The notes: a model not told the origin generated them from the letters alone. A DNA stretch of 13,665 nucleotides from Solobacterium sp. (GCA_017419465.1 JAFOLE010000211.1:1-13665); one strand, 5' to 3'; shown: positions 5,915 through 12,154, numbered from the stretch's first letter. Numbers and translations: made by a program.

Positions 5915-6397
5915 ATGAAGAAATCAGGTATCAGAAAACTGATGAACGCAATTCTTTCAGTCGGTATTCTTGCGGGAACCACAACCGCCATCAAAGCGGA
6001 GGGATGGGAGGAATTCCCAACTCAGGAATGGACTGATGAAGCCACCTGGCAGGAAGTTCAGGCATACAACCCCTACTTCGGAGGATATTCCAACTGCACA
6101 TGGTCCGCATGGCAGATCGCATATGAAACAACCGGCATCGCCCTTCCCAACTTCGGCGTCTCGGGAAACTGGATGAATGCCGCAGCCCGTATGGGCTATA
6201 CGGTGTCCTCGACACCGGCGGTCAACAGCATCGTCTGCTGGTCGCACCACGTCGGCTTTGTCTCTGCCGTCAGTGAAGACGGCTCGATGGTCTACATCAA
6301 AGAGGGAGGTTACTGCGGCGGATACCACGAAGGCTGGTTCCCGGCATACTACCCTCGTTCGCGTCAGGCCCTTTACGGATACATCTGGCTCTGGTAA
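5915..6397 (+). CDS. Small secreted CHAP-domain amidase/endopeptidase (peptidoglycan hydrolase)
   Basis: Probable exported cysteine peptidase/amidase that cuts peptidoglycan in cell-wall turnover or division. 160 aa. A signal peptide covers about 1-28 (basic MKKSGIRK, then a hydrophobic stretch, cleavage near IKA-EG). The CHAP domain fills the rest: SNCTW carries the catalytic Cys61, HHVGFV the His111, and IKEGGY the likely third residue Glu129. The tail YGYIWLW resembles the last strand of SsaA-type CHAP domains. There is no SH3, LysM or other wall-binding domain, so it is a minimal stand-alone enzyme. ATG at 5915 with AAAGGAG 7 nt upstream. It is a single-gene transcription unit, divergent from metA and possibly under catabolite control. 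An immunity-like or effector role against other bacteria cannot be excluded. Confidence 0.87.
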   Translation: MKKSGIRKLMNAILSVGILAGTTTAIKAEGWEEFPTQEWTDEATWQEVQAYNPYFGGYSNCTWSAWQIAYETTGIALPNFGVSGNWMNAAARMGYTVSSTPAVNSIVCWSHHVGFVSAVSEDGSMVYIKEGGYCGGYHEGWFPAYYPRSRQALYGYIWLW

Positions 6398-6428
6398 CGA
6401 TACAGACTCAAAGAATTGCGTGAATCAC

Positions 6429-6454
6429 AAAAGCGCGGCTGCGGCCGCGCTTTT
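6429..6454. terminator. Bidirectional terminator between the convergent CHAP and HAD genes
   Basis: Perfect 11-bp stem AAAAGCGCGGC / GCCGCGCTTTT with a TGCG loop. The plus strand leaves TTTTCTTATC and the minus strand leaves TTTTGTG, so it can serve both convergent genes. It lies 31 nt after the CHAP stop and 23 nt after the HAD stop. Confidence 0.88.
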
Positions 6455-6477
6455 CTTATCTCTGTCTCTGATTACGG

Positions 6478-7308
6478 TTATTCGATCACACCGAGATGCA
6501 GGAAGGCATTGCGGATCCCATCCTCGAGAATCGGGGTCGTTACCCAGTCCGCCTTCTGCTTCACCGCCTCCATGGCATTGCCCATGGCGATGCCGGTTCC
6601 GCAGTATTCGATCATCGGAATGTCATTCTCACTGTCGCCGATGCCGACGGAGTCTTCCACCCCGGCGCCGTAGTGTTCCAGGATGCGGGCGATTCCGGTC
6701 GCCTTGGTGATGGACGCATTTGTGATTTCCCCGCAGTCATCAAAATCCGGATCACGGACCGTGACCGTCAGATTGAACTCTTCCGGAAGACGGCAGCGCA
6801 GCGTATCGAAGTCTCTGTCGTGCTGCACATAGGCGCAAACCTTGTAGATCTTTTCATCCGGATGTTCATAGAACTCCGGATAGAAGGCATTGTCGCTGAC
6901 GCGGGCGCGCTGTACCTCTTCGGATGATGTAAGACCGCCGAAGTAGCGGCTCAGCACATCATAGCCGAAGGAATCACAGTATCCGCCGGCCTGTCCTTCT
7001 GCCGCATATCCCATGCCTTCCTCATGAATGATATGTTTGATCAGGTTCTCATCATCCTTGGCAAGCGGATGGTCATAGATCCGCTTCTGGTCCGCATATA
7101 CCATTGCGCCTGCGGCGAACACAAAGCCGTCAACCGCCATGGTCAGGTATTTGTTGCAGCCGGCAAGGGAACGGCCGGTGCACAGGAATACCTTCGAGCC
7201 GTTTGCCCGGGCCTGTCGGACCGCTTCCTCCGCACTTTCGGGAATTCTGCCGAGCTGCGGGCTGAAAAGCGTTCCGTCAATATCCAGAAAAATATACTTC
7301 TTATTCAT
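6478..7308 (-). CDS. Cof-type HAD-IIB family phosphatase
   Basis: Second Cof-type haloacid-dehalogenase phosphatase of the window, probably a cytoplasmic sugar-phosphate or cofactor phosphatase. 276 aa. Motif I is FLDIDGTLF (D9 nucleophile, D11), motif II is CTGRS (T44) and the cap spans about 80-190. The motif III lysine is in ASITKATG (K202), and motif IV is GIGDSENDIPMI (D225, D229). All catalytic residues are kept. ATG at 7308, with AGAGGAAA about 9 nt upstream. It is monocistronic: the preceding lipoprotein gene ends in its own terminator, and the bidirectional hairpin follows. It is clearly different in sequence from the HAD at 2908-3720, so this is not a recent duplication. Confidence 0.92.
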   Translation of the reverse strand: MNKKYIFLDIDGTLFSPQLGRIPESAEEAVRQARANGSKVFLCTGRSLAGCNKYLTMAVDGFVFAAGAMVYADQKRIYDHPLAKDDENLIKHIIHEEGMGYAAEGQAGGYCDSFGYDVLSRYFGGLTSSEEVQRARVSDNAFYPEFYEHPDEKIYKVCAYVQHDRDFDTLRCRLPEEFNLTVTVRDPDFDDCGEITNASITKATGIARILEHYGAGVEDSVGIGDSENDIPMIEYCGTGIAMGNAMEAVKQKADWVTTPILEDGIRNAFLHLGVIE

Positions 7309-7348
7309 AATCCGATTTCCTCTGCGCTCATCATACTACAGGAGAAAG

Positions 7349-7382
7349 AAAAACACCCCGTTTTGTGTTCCAAACAGGGTGT
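7349..7382 (-). terminator. Terminator of the lipoprotein gene
   Basis: Minus-strand 11-bp stem ACACCCTGTTT / AAACGGGGTGT (one U-G pair) with an 8-nt loop, followed by a T run. It begins about 26 nt after the stop codon of the lipoprotein gene. Confidence 0.85.
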
Positions 7383-7407
7383 CTGAGAATCAGTTCTGCC
7401 GGTTCTA

Positions 7408-8190
7408 TCAGTCAACCAGTGCCCAGCCGAAGACGGTATCGTCTGCGATGTGCTCCTTCTCATCCTTCCAGGTGAGGGAGTTTTGTTCCGCACTGAATGT
7501 GAAGCTTCCCGTGCCGTCTTCATAGACAATGTTCTCGGATTCAACGGAGCCGTCCTCCTTGAATACGACGTCCTTCTTGACCGCCTTTTCATAGTTGACG
7601 GTGAGCGTCTCCGGATCGAAGGTTCCGGTCATATCCCACTCGGAGTGCTCCGCTGCGCTGGAACCCCATGTGATGTGGAATTTCGCGCCGTCCTTGTCAT
7701 CCGCTGCGCTTACTTCAATGAGTGCTCTGTCCTTTGCGTAGGAGCCGACAAAGTTCATGATCGGGTTCTGTCCGCCTTCAGCCGCAGGTGCTTCTGCGCT
7801 TTCAAACGGTTTCTTTGCGACGGTTACCGTTCCGGTTGTGCCGTCTTCGTCTGCGGTAAAGCTGACCGTATAGCTTCCCGGCGCAAGTTCATACTCGACT
7901 TCCTGGTTTTCGCCGTTGACCGTCCACTCCGCAGCCGGGGTCTCTGTACCGTCCTGTTCAATACGGAAGCTTACCGCACCTTTTGTGACGGATCCTGCGA
8001 CGACGACATGCTCGCCTTCCGCGACATCGATTCCGGACGAGGATTCGCTTCCTTTGTCCGCATTTTCCGCCGTGAGCTGAATACCCTCTTCATCGGTCAG
8101 CGATGTGCCGAATACGGTTGCCTCTGTTGTGCATGCGCCCAGTGATCCTGCCAGCATTGCAGCACAGAGAATCTCTGTAAATTTCTTCAT
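7408..8190 (-). CDS. Putative surface lipoprotein with Ig-like and beta-rich C-terminal domains, function unknown
   Basis: I do not recognise a function. 260 aa. A lipoprotein signal peptide (MKKFTEILCAAMLAGSLGAC) ends in the lipobox LGAC, with lipidated Cys20. An acidic, Ser-rich spacer covers about 30-60. An Ig-like beta segment (about 62-128) ends GSYTVSFTADEDGTTGTVTV. A second beta-rich domain (about 141-255) begins NPIMNFVGSYAKDRALIEV and contains WDMTGTFDPETLTVNYE and GTGSFTFSAEQNSLTWKD. I have the impression that this second domain recurs in lipoproteins of gut Bacillota, but I cannot name a family. ATG at 8190, AGGAGG 10 nt upstream, own promoter and terminator. Its very acidic composition (many D and E) fits an extracytoplasmic protein. 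Confidence 0.8.
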   Translation of the reverse strand: MKKFTEILCAAMLAGSLGACTTEATVFGTSLTDEEGIQLTAENADKGSESSSGIDVAEGEHVVVAGSVTKGAVSFRIEQDGTETPAAEWTVNGENQEVEYELAPGSYTVSFTADEDGTTGTVTVAKKPFESAEAPAAEGGQNPIMNFVGSYAKDRALIEVSAADDKDGAKFHITWGSSAAEHSEWDMTGTFDPETLTVNYEKAVKKDVVFKEDGSVESENIVYEDGTGSFTFSAEQNSLTWKDEKEHIADDTVFGWALVD

Positions 8191-8212
8191 CAGTAAAATA
8201 CCTCCTGTTCAT

Positions 8213-8233
8213 GCTGTGTGATACACACACAGC
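8213..8233 (-). repeat. Inverted repeat GCTGTGTG-N5-CACACAGC at the 5' end of the lipoprotein mRNA
   Basis: Perfect 8-bp arms around a 5-nt loop. The predicted transcription start (near 8232) falls at its first bases, so the mRNA would begin with this hairpin, 6 nt before the AGGAGG site. It could be a stabilising 5' hairpin or an operator. Confidence 0.5.
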
Positions 8234-8238
8234 TTCTT

Positions 8239-8266
8239 ATTATAAGTATTAAAAAGATAATTTAAA
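8239..8266 (-). promoter_or_regulatory. Promoter of the lipoprotein gene
   Basis: Minus-strand TTTAAA (8266-8261), a 16-bp spacer and a perfect TATAAT (8244-8239). It lies just downstream of the small-RNA terminator, so the gene is transcribed independently. Confidence 0.6.
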
Positions 8267-8283
8267 GCACGCATCCGCCACGA

Positions 8284-8400
8284 GAAAAGGCCCTCCCGGG
8301 CCTTCGCTCATTTTATTTGCCTGTTCGGCTGTCTTAGGGGATAGAATCTCTGAATCACTTGCTAAAGGGGGAGCAGGTGTTCAGGGCAAGTTATCTGCTT
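8284..8400 (-). ncRNA. Candidate small regulatory RNA with C-rich loops
   Basis: Inferred from an orphan minus-strand terminator with no gene in front of it. The RNA would be about 117 nt. Visible folds: a closing stem TTGCC-C-TG (8389-8382) with CAGGCAA (8323-8317), one bulged C; and inside it a hairpin CACCTGCT / AGCAAGTG (8379-8372 and 8363-8356, one mismatch) whose loop is CCCCCTTT. A second unpaired ATCCCC lies at 8342-8337, and the terminator ends the RNA. Exposed UCCCC motifs are typical of Bacillota sRNAs that pair with ribosome binding sites. A TATAAA (8411-8406) could be its -10. No long ORF is present. It does not match 6S, SRP, tmRNA or riboswitch signatures that I know, and expression is unproven. 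Confidence 0.45.
8285..8304 (-). terminator. Orphan terminator at the end of the candidate small RNA
   Basis: Minus-strand perfect 7-bp stem AAGGCCC / GGGCCTT with a GGGA loop, running into TTTTC. The plus-strand tail is CGCTCATTTT, a poorer terminator. The only gene upstream on this strand is more than 1.4 kb away beyond a plus-strand gene, so it must end a local transcript. Confidence 0.65.
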
Positions 8401-8407
8401 GCACCTT

Positions 8408-8426
8408 TATAGTACAAAGTGCTATA
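8408..8426. promoter_or_regulatory. Operator-like near-palindrome TATAGTACAAAGTGCTATA
   Basis: Two 8-bp arms with one mismatch around a 3-bp AAA centre. It overlaps the possible -10 of the candidate small RNA and lies in the divergent promoter region, as expected for a repressor site. The binding protein is unknown. Confidence 0.4.
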
Positions 8427-8462
8427 CGCATAAATATGTCAAAAAAATGTGAAACTATGTGA

Positions 8463-8492
8463 ATTAAGTACCCTTTTGAAATATAGTGTCAA
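8463..8492 (-). promoter_or_regulatory. Possible minus-strand promoter upstream of the candidate small RNA
   Basis: Perfect TTGACA (8492-8487), an 18-bp spacer and CTTAAT (8468-8463, 4 of 6). A second TTGACA at 8442-8437 has no good -10 at normal spacing. Either may drive the minus-strand transcript. Confidence 0.3.
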
Positions 8493-8525
8493 AATTGGCA
8501 TTATCGGAATATTTGTTGATATTTC

Positions 8526-8554
8526 TTGAAAAAAATATGCTGTACAAGTATATT
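8526..8554 (+). promoter_or_regulatory. Strong promoter of the recombinase-like gene
   Basis: TTGAAA (8526-8531), a 17-bp spacer and TATATT (8549-8554), each box 5 of 6. The start would be near 8561, leaving a leader of about 100 nt before the recombinase ATG. Confidence 0.65.
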
Positions 8555-8574
8555 TTTACTATTCATATCACCAA

Positions 8575-8661
8575 ATGACTTCGGAAGACTTGTTTCAGGT
8601 CAATCACTCTTTCACCGTCGTGAAGGAAGAAAGGAAAAACATGTTCAGATACTTCCGCTGA
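8575..8661 (+). CDS. Possible 28-codon leader ORF (with an internal 6-codon ORF) upstream of the recombinase gene
   Basis: ATG at 8575, stop TGA at 8659-8661, encoding a 28-residue peptide (MTSEDLFQVNHSFTVV at its start, MFRYFR at its end) of unknown function. The first ATG has no ribosome binding site, but it is only about 14 nt after the predicted transcription start. A second in-frame ATG at 8641 has a good site (AAAGGA, 5 nt before it) and gives MFRYFR. The stop lies 2 nt before the recombinase ATG at 8664, which has no close site of its own, so translation could be coupled. Coding status is unproven. Confidence 0.3.
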   Translation: MTSEDLFQVNHSFTVVKEERKNMFRYFR

Positions 8662-8663
8662 AT

Positions 8664-9803
8664 ATGCATGGATTCTTCATGAAAAACAGGACTCCGGAAG
8701 GCCTCACATCCGGACAATGGGGTGCCGTCATCGAAGGGCTGGAAAACCGCCCATCCACCGTGAACGACTATCGTAAAGTCCTAAATCTGCTTCACTCCTA
8801 CGGCAACGGTGCGTACCACATCAGTTCTCTTACCAAAGAGCAGGCGTCAGAGTACTTTTCGTATCTTGACCGCCGGGGAGCTGACGGGACGCTGTCCGAA
8901 AATACAATTCATCGATATAAGGCAACTCTCCGCTCGATCGGAACACGCATAGAGAATCATCCTTCCCTGTGGCCCGGCTACATCAATCCGTTCAGCGGTC
9001 TTGTCACAAACGAAAACCGCAAACGCACGGAATACCGGGCGGATATGTTCGCCGATCCTGCCGCGATTGCCAAGATCCGCGCCGTCATCCCCTCCCTTGC
9101 CAGAGAGGATCAGCTGATTCTGTATTTCATGATGTATCTCGGATTTACTCCGGCACAGATCCAGAATCTGAAAATCTGTGATTTCTTCACTGTTGCCGGT
9201 GAACACAAACAGATCGGTCTGCAGATCAGGAACGGTACATTTCTTGAATCCACCAGCAAATCCTGGAAGGAAAGTCATTACTACCTCGAGAACTATCCGG
9301 TGCATTATGTCCGTAAGTCACCGAACCGTTCGATCACCTGGGAATATACCGGCACTGCATTGTTTACAGAGGAGTTTGAGAAGAAGCTTCGTGAATTCTA
9401 TGAGTTCACCGGCATCTCCACCGACACCCGCTCCTTCTTCCTTACTGCACGGCATCTGGAATTCAACTACCGTGCCATGCATCATATGATCCTCAATGTC
9501 TGTCAGGCAGCACAGGTCAGCCCGAAGGAGATCACACCCAATATGATTTCCCGCCACGGCATGATTCACAGCTACCTGCTCAGTGAGAACCGTGCGTGCG
9601 CACAGCAGCTGTCTGCGCTTGAGACACGCACGCCGGAACAGGAAGAAGAACTGGCCGCCGCAGAACGGAAAATCCATCAGCTCACCGCAATCGGTGAGAT
9701 CGGATACTGGGCAGAACGCTATCCCGTTCCCCTGCAGGAACGGATCGATTCCGTCATCAGTTATCTCGGCAAGGACTTCCTCTACAAGGCAGTCGGGCTT
9801 TAA
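8664..9803 (+). CDS. Degenerate tyrosine-recombinase-like (integrase family) protein
   Basis: 379 aa from the ATG at 8664; M6 at 8679 is an alternative, and the longer TTG start at 8526 lies inside the promoter. A SAM-like core-binding domain spans about 30-100 (STVNDYRKVLNLLHSYG, then a helix ending YKATLRSIGTRIE). A catalytic-like domain spans about 145-370. The box that normally reads TGLRxxE is YLGFTPAQIQNLKICDF (158-174), with Thr162 in place of catalytic Arg I. The HxLRH box is TPNMISRHGMIHSYLL (291-306): R297 and H298 are kept and the first His is lost. No LGH box is seen; Y348 or Y353 could be the nucleophile. An acidic, Glu-rich, probably coiled-coil insertion (about 316-340) separates them. 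It may be a DNA-binding or directionality protein rather than an active integrase. No transposon ends or att repeats are seen. Confidence 0.72.
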   Translation: MHGFFMKNRTPEGLTSGQWGAVIEGLENRPSTVNDYRKVLNLLHSYGNGAYHISSLTKEQASEYFSYLDRRGADGTLSENTIHRYKATLRSIGTRIENHPSLWPGYINPFSGLVTNENRKRTEYRADMFADPAAIAKIRAVIPSLAREDQLILYFMMYLGFTPAQIQNLKICDFFTVAGEHKQIGLQIRNGTFLESTSKSWKESHYYLENYPVHYVRKSPNRSITWEYTGTALFTEEFEKKLREFYEFTGISTDTRSFFLTARHLEFNYRAMHHMILNVCQAAQVSPKEITPNMISRHGMIHSYLLSENRACAQQLSALETRTPEQEEELAAAERKIHQLTAIGEIGYWAERYPVPLQERIDSVISYLGKDFLYKAVGL

Positions 9804-9815
9804 ACCCAGACACAG

Positions 9816-9869
9816 AAAAAGAAGAGTGCTTCGGAAATCGATTGGTTTCCAGAGCAGCTCTTCTTTTTT
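9816..9869. terminator. Long bidirectional terminator shared by the recombinase and CpXC genes
   Basis: AAAAAGAAGAG (9816-9826) pairs with CTCTTCTTTTT (9858-9868), extended inside by TGCT/AGCA and GGAAA/TTTCC around an 8-nt loop. The plus strand ends in TTTTTT and the minus strand in CTCTTCTTTTTC. The stop codon of the convergent CpXC gene (9868-9870) lies inside the plus-strand T run. Confidence 0.88.
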
Positions 9870-10521
9870 AACTTGCGAAGGTACCTTCCGGTTCCTGAAA
9901 CAGACTGATGATCCAGTCCGCATTGATGACCGGGAATGTGCTGTCATCCACCGCATACCGGTCCGCATCCTGATTCAGTTCCTCTTCGACCATGGAGACC
10001 GGAATCAGGAAGGACATTCCCTTGTCCGCCGTGCGGACATTGATCTTCATGACGCCGTTTTCGGTCTTCTGATAATCAATTGACGTAACATCTTCCGCCG
10101 TGCCTTTGCGGTTGTCGATGAATTCAATCAGGGAATCATACTTGGCCAGTTCCACCAGACGGTCGTCCACTTCATCCTCAAAGATCTGAATCTTTTCGAC
10201 AAATTCCTGCAGGGTTGTCACTCTGCGCAGACGGAATCCGGCAGGTGCCAGCGGTCCGGCCAGCGCTTTTACGGTCTCTGCGCCGGGTTCTTCCTCCTTC
10301 AGCCAGATGACAAAGCGGTGGCGGCGGTCCACATAGACCAGCGGATACTGAATCATGAACTCCCGCTTGCATTTCGGGCAGGAGATCCGGAACAGATCCC
10401 CGCTGACACAGCGGTCCCGCAGATCCTCATCGGTATCGGCGGTCACACTGTCATAGATTTCGGTTTCAAATGTTTTTCCGCAGTACGGACATGTATAGCG
10501 GATCATTCTTGACTGACTCAT
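9868..10521 (-). CDS. CpXC domain zinc-binding protein, function unknown
   Basis: 217 aa. The N-terminal CpXC domain has two zinc-binding pairs, CPYC (C11/C14) and CPKC (C48/C51), with RYTCPYCGKTFETEIYDSV at the start and FRISCPKCKREFMIQYPLVYVD in the middle. It continues as a mixed alpha/beta region (about 90-217) with the mildly conserved end PVINADWIISLFQ. The family is widespread in Bacillota and of unknown role; a zinc-ribbon regulatory or adaptor function is plausible. It is the last gene of the uvrA-hprK operon: its ATG overlaps the stop of the PpaX-like gene (ATGA), so translation is coupled. No signal peptide or transmembrane segment. Its stop codon is part of the terminator hairpin region. 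Confidence 0.82.
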   Translation of the reverse strand: MSQSRMIRYTCPYCGKTFETEIYDSVTADTDEDLRDRCVSGDLFRISCPKCKREFMIQYPLVYVDRRHRFVIWLKEEEPGAETVKALAGPLAPAGFRLRRVTTLQEFVEKIQIFEDEVDDRLVELAKYDSLIEFIDNRKGTAEDVTSIDYQKTENGVMKINVRTADKGMSFLIPVSMVEEELNQDADRYAVDDSTFPVINADWIISLFQEPEGTFAS

Positions 10522-11183
10522 ATTCTGTCACTTCCTTTTACTGCGGACTGAATCACTGCGGGCAGCTCGGTCAGCGATTCAATCACATAATCCGGCTGTG
10601 CCGCAAGCAGCTGCGCGCGCTTGCCTTCATTGGACGGGTATGCGACAGTCACCGCACGGGCATTTTTCCCTGCCTGCACGTCCATGACGCTGTCGCCGAC
10701 ATAGATGACGCGGTCCGCATGCATGGCATCCTGTGCTTTCAGGATCCCTTCCGGGTCCGGCTTGCCCTTTTTCACCGAATCATTCCCGAGTACGACGCTC
10801 ATGAATCCGTCCATATGGGCAGCTTCCATCAGCTCCATCAGGGATTTGAAATACCGGGTGCTGACAACCGCACAGGGAATACCCATCGCGCTCAGCTTTG
10901 CGAGCATTTCCATGGCGCCGTTCATCGGATGAATCAGGTTTCTTGCATGTTCACGCTGAAATCTTCGGTATTCCTCCACACACTCCCAGGGATCACGGTC
11001 CGGAAAAAACTCCGCCATCATCTTATCGAGGGCAGGTCCGAGAACGGCGATCCGGCGTTCCGGCGTAAACTCCTCCGGCTTTGCGTAGACCTCGAACACA
11101 TGTTCAAAACTTGCCATGATGGCAGGTTCTGTATCCATCAGTGTTCCGTCAAAATCAAATACTGCGCCGACGATCTCAGCCAT
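10518..11183 (-). CDS. ppaX: HAD-family phosphatase, PpaX-like pyrophosphatase
   Basis: Haloacid-dehalogenase hydrolase of the beta-phosphoglucomutase/PpaX subgroup, 221 aa from the ATG at 11183. Motif I is VFDFDGTLMD (D10 nucleophile, D12), a helical cap covers about 18-85, motif II is VVSTR, motif III is KKGKPDPEG and motif IV is VGDSVMDVQAG. PpaX hydrolyses the pyrophosphate released when HprK dephosphorylates Ser-P-HPr by phosphorolysis. In B. subtilis it sits downstream of hprK, and the same linkage here is the reason for the specific name; otherwise generic phosphoglycolate-type activity is possible. The start overlaps the hprK end by 8 nt. A GTG at 11192 is in frame but only 2 nt from the AAGAG site, so the ATG (11 nt away) is preferred. 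The stop overlaps the next gene as ATGA. Confidence 0.82.
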   Translation of the reverse strand: MAEIVGAVFDFDGTLMDTEPAIMASFEHVFEVYAKPEEFTPERRIAVLGPALDKMMAEFFPDRDPWECVEEYRRFQREHARNLIHPMNGAMEMLAKLSAMGIPCAVVSTRYFKSLMELMEAAHMDGFMSVVLGNDSVKKGKPDPEGILKAQDAMHADRVIYVGDSVMDVQAGKNARAVTVAYPSNEGKRAQLLAAQPDYVIESLTELPAVIQSAVKGSDRI

Positions 11184-12132
11184 TGTTGTCACGGCTCTTT
11201 TTCATCAGTTCGGTATGGAGCCGCTCCTTGAATTCTTCGGTGCTGTTGTACCCTTCCTGTTTCAGGATGAAGTTTGAGACAGCGGTTTCGATCAGTGCGC
11301 ACATGGAACGTCCGGGGCTTACCGGCAGCGACATCGCCGGAATACTGACGCCCATGATACGGGTAAAGGAGGTCATCTCATCGCCGATCCGCTCATATTC
11401 TTCACTCGCGTCGTAACGCACCAGATTGATCACAAGATCGATATGATGCCGCTTGGCTAGGCGGTTTGCGCCGAACATGCGCTCAACGTCGATGATGCCG
11501 ATACCGCGGATCTCCAGCATGCCGCGAAGCAGCTCCGGCGCATGGCCGTACAGGCTGTTATGAATCTTCTGCACATCGACGCGGTCATCGGCCACAAATA
11601 CCTGTCCGTCACGGACCAGTTCCATCGCGATTTCCGATTTACCCATTCCGCTTTCACCGGTGATCAGTACCCCTTTGCCGTAAACGACAATGAGGTCGCC
11701 GGACAGCGTTTCTTCCGGTGCCAGTTTCTCATCCAGGAAGGTGATCAGGTCGACCATCATCCGGTAGGTATCCGATCCGGTGCGGAAAATCGGGAAGTTG
11801 CGCTCAATCGCGACTTCCTTGAGAATCGGCGGAATCTCGTTATTTTTTGTAATGATGATCATCGGAGTCAGGCCGTCGGTAATGGAGTCAAACCGTTCCC
11901 GCTGTTCCTGTTCTCCGAGATGACTGATATATTCAATTTCCTTGTTTCCGATAATAACCACACGACGCGGTTCGGTCGGTTTGAAATAACCGGAAAGCTC
12001 AAAACCCGGACGGTTCACATCCGGTATTACAACCCAGCGATTGAGAGCGTCGGCATTTCCCGTGAGCTGTTCAAGCCCGAAGAAATCAACGATCTCCTGG
12101 ATCATTACTTTCTTTTCATCGTTATCAACCAT
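11176..12132 (-). CDS. hprK: HPr kinase/phosphorylase with substituted active-site histidine
   Basis: Bifunctional regulator that phosphorylates Ser46 of the PTS protein HPr and reverses this by phosphorolysis, setting carbon catabolite control through CcpA. 318 aa. The N-terminal domain (about 1-135) is followed by the kinase domain with Walker A GESGMGKS (159-166), ADDRVDV (D182, D183) and the HprK signature LEIRGIGIIDV (206-216). The conserved arginine is in YERIG (R248). Odd point: the segment that is normally HGVLVDVYG reads SGDLIVVYG (144-152), so the conserved active-site His (B. subtilis His138) is Ser144. ATG at 12132 has AGAGGA about 8 nt upstream. It lies 22 nt after the rhomboid gene and overlaps ppaX, so all are in one operon. 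Confidence 0.96.
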   Translation of the reverse strand: MVDNDEKKVMIQEIVDFFGLEQLTGNADALNRWVVIPDVNRPGFELSGYFKPTEPRRVVIIGNKEIEYISHLGEQEQRERFDSITDGLTPMIIITKNNEIPPILKEVAIERNFPIFRTGSDTYRMMVDLITFLDEKLAPEETLSGDLIVVYGKGVLITGESGMGKSEIAMELVRDGQVFVADDRVDVQKIHNSLYGHAPELLRGMLEIRGIGIIDVERMFGANRLAKRHHIDLVINLVRYDASEEYERIGDEMTSFTRIMGVSIPAMSLPVSPGRSMCALIETAVSNFILKQEGYNSTEEFKERLHTELMKKSRDNNG

Positions 12133-12154
12133 ACTGCTGTTCCTCTTGTCCCGA

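Larger units (their letters stand above)
8191..8663. other. 473-bp non-coding interval between the lipoprotein and recombinase genes
   Basis: Contains, left to right: a leader inverted repeat and promoter of the lipoprotein gene, a terminator and candidate small RNA on the minus strand, and an operator-like near-palindrome (8408-8426). An AT-rich divergent promoter segment (about 8427-8560) and the leader of the recombinase gene with a 28-codon ORF follow. Base composition around 8420-8570 is far more AT-rich than the surrounding genes. Confidence 0.6.

Noticed and set aside
8251..8313. 20-codon ORF on the minus strand within the candidate small RNA
   Set aside because: It has no ribosome binding site and runs through the terminator hairpin.
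8284..8430. 6S RNA, SRP RNA or tmRNA
   Set aside because: I could not find the long interrupted rod of 6S, the GGAAGGAAGCAGCC-type core of SRP RNA, or the tRNA-like end of tmRNA; kept only as an unnamed candidate sRNA.
8526..8663. N-terminal extension of the recombinase from a TTG codon at 8526
   Set aside because: The TTG is the -35 box of the best promoter in the region, and there is no ribosome binding site before it; the family-like part begins later.
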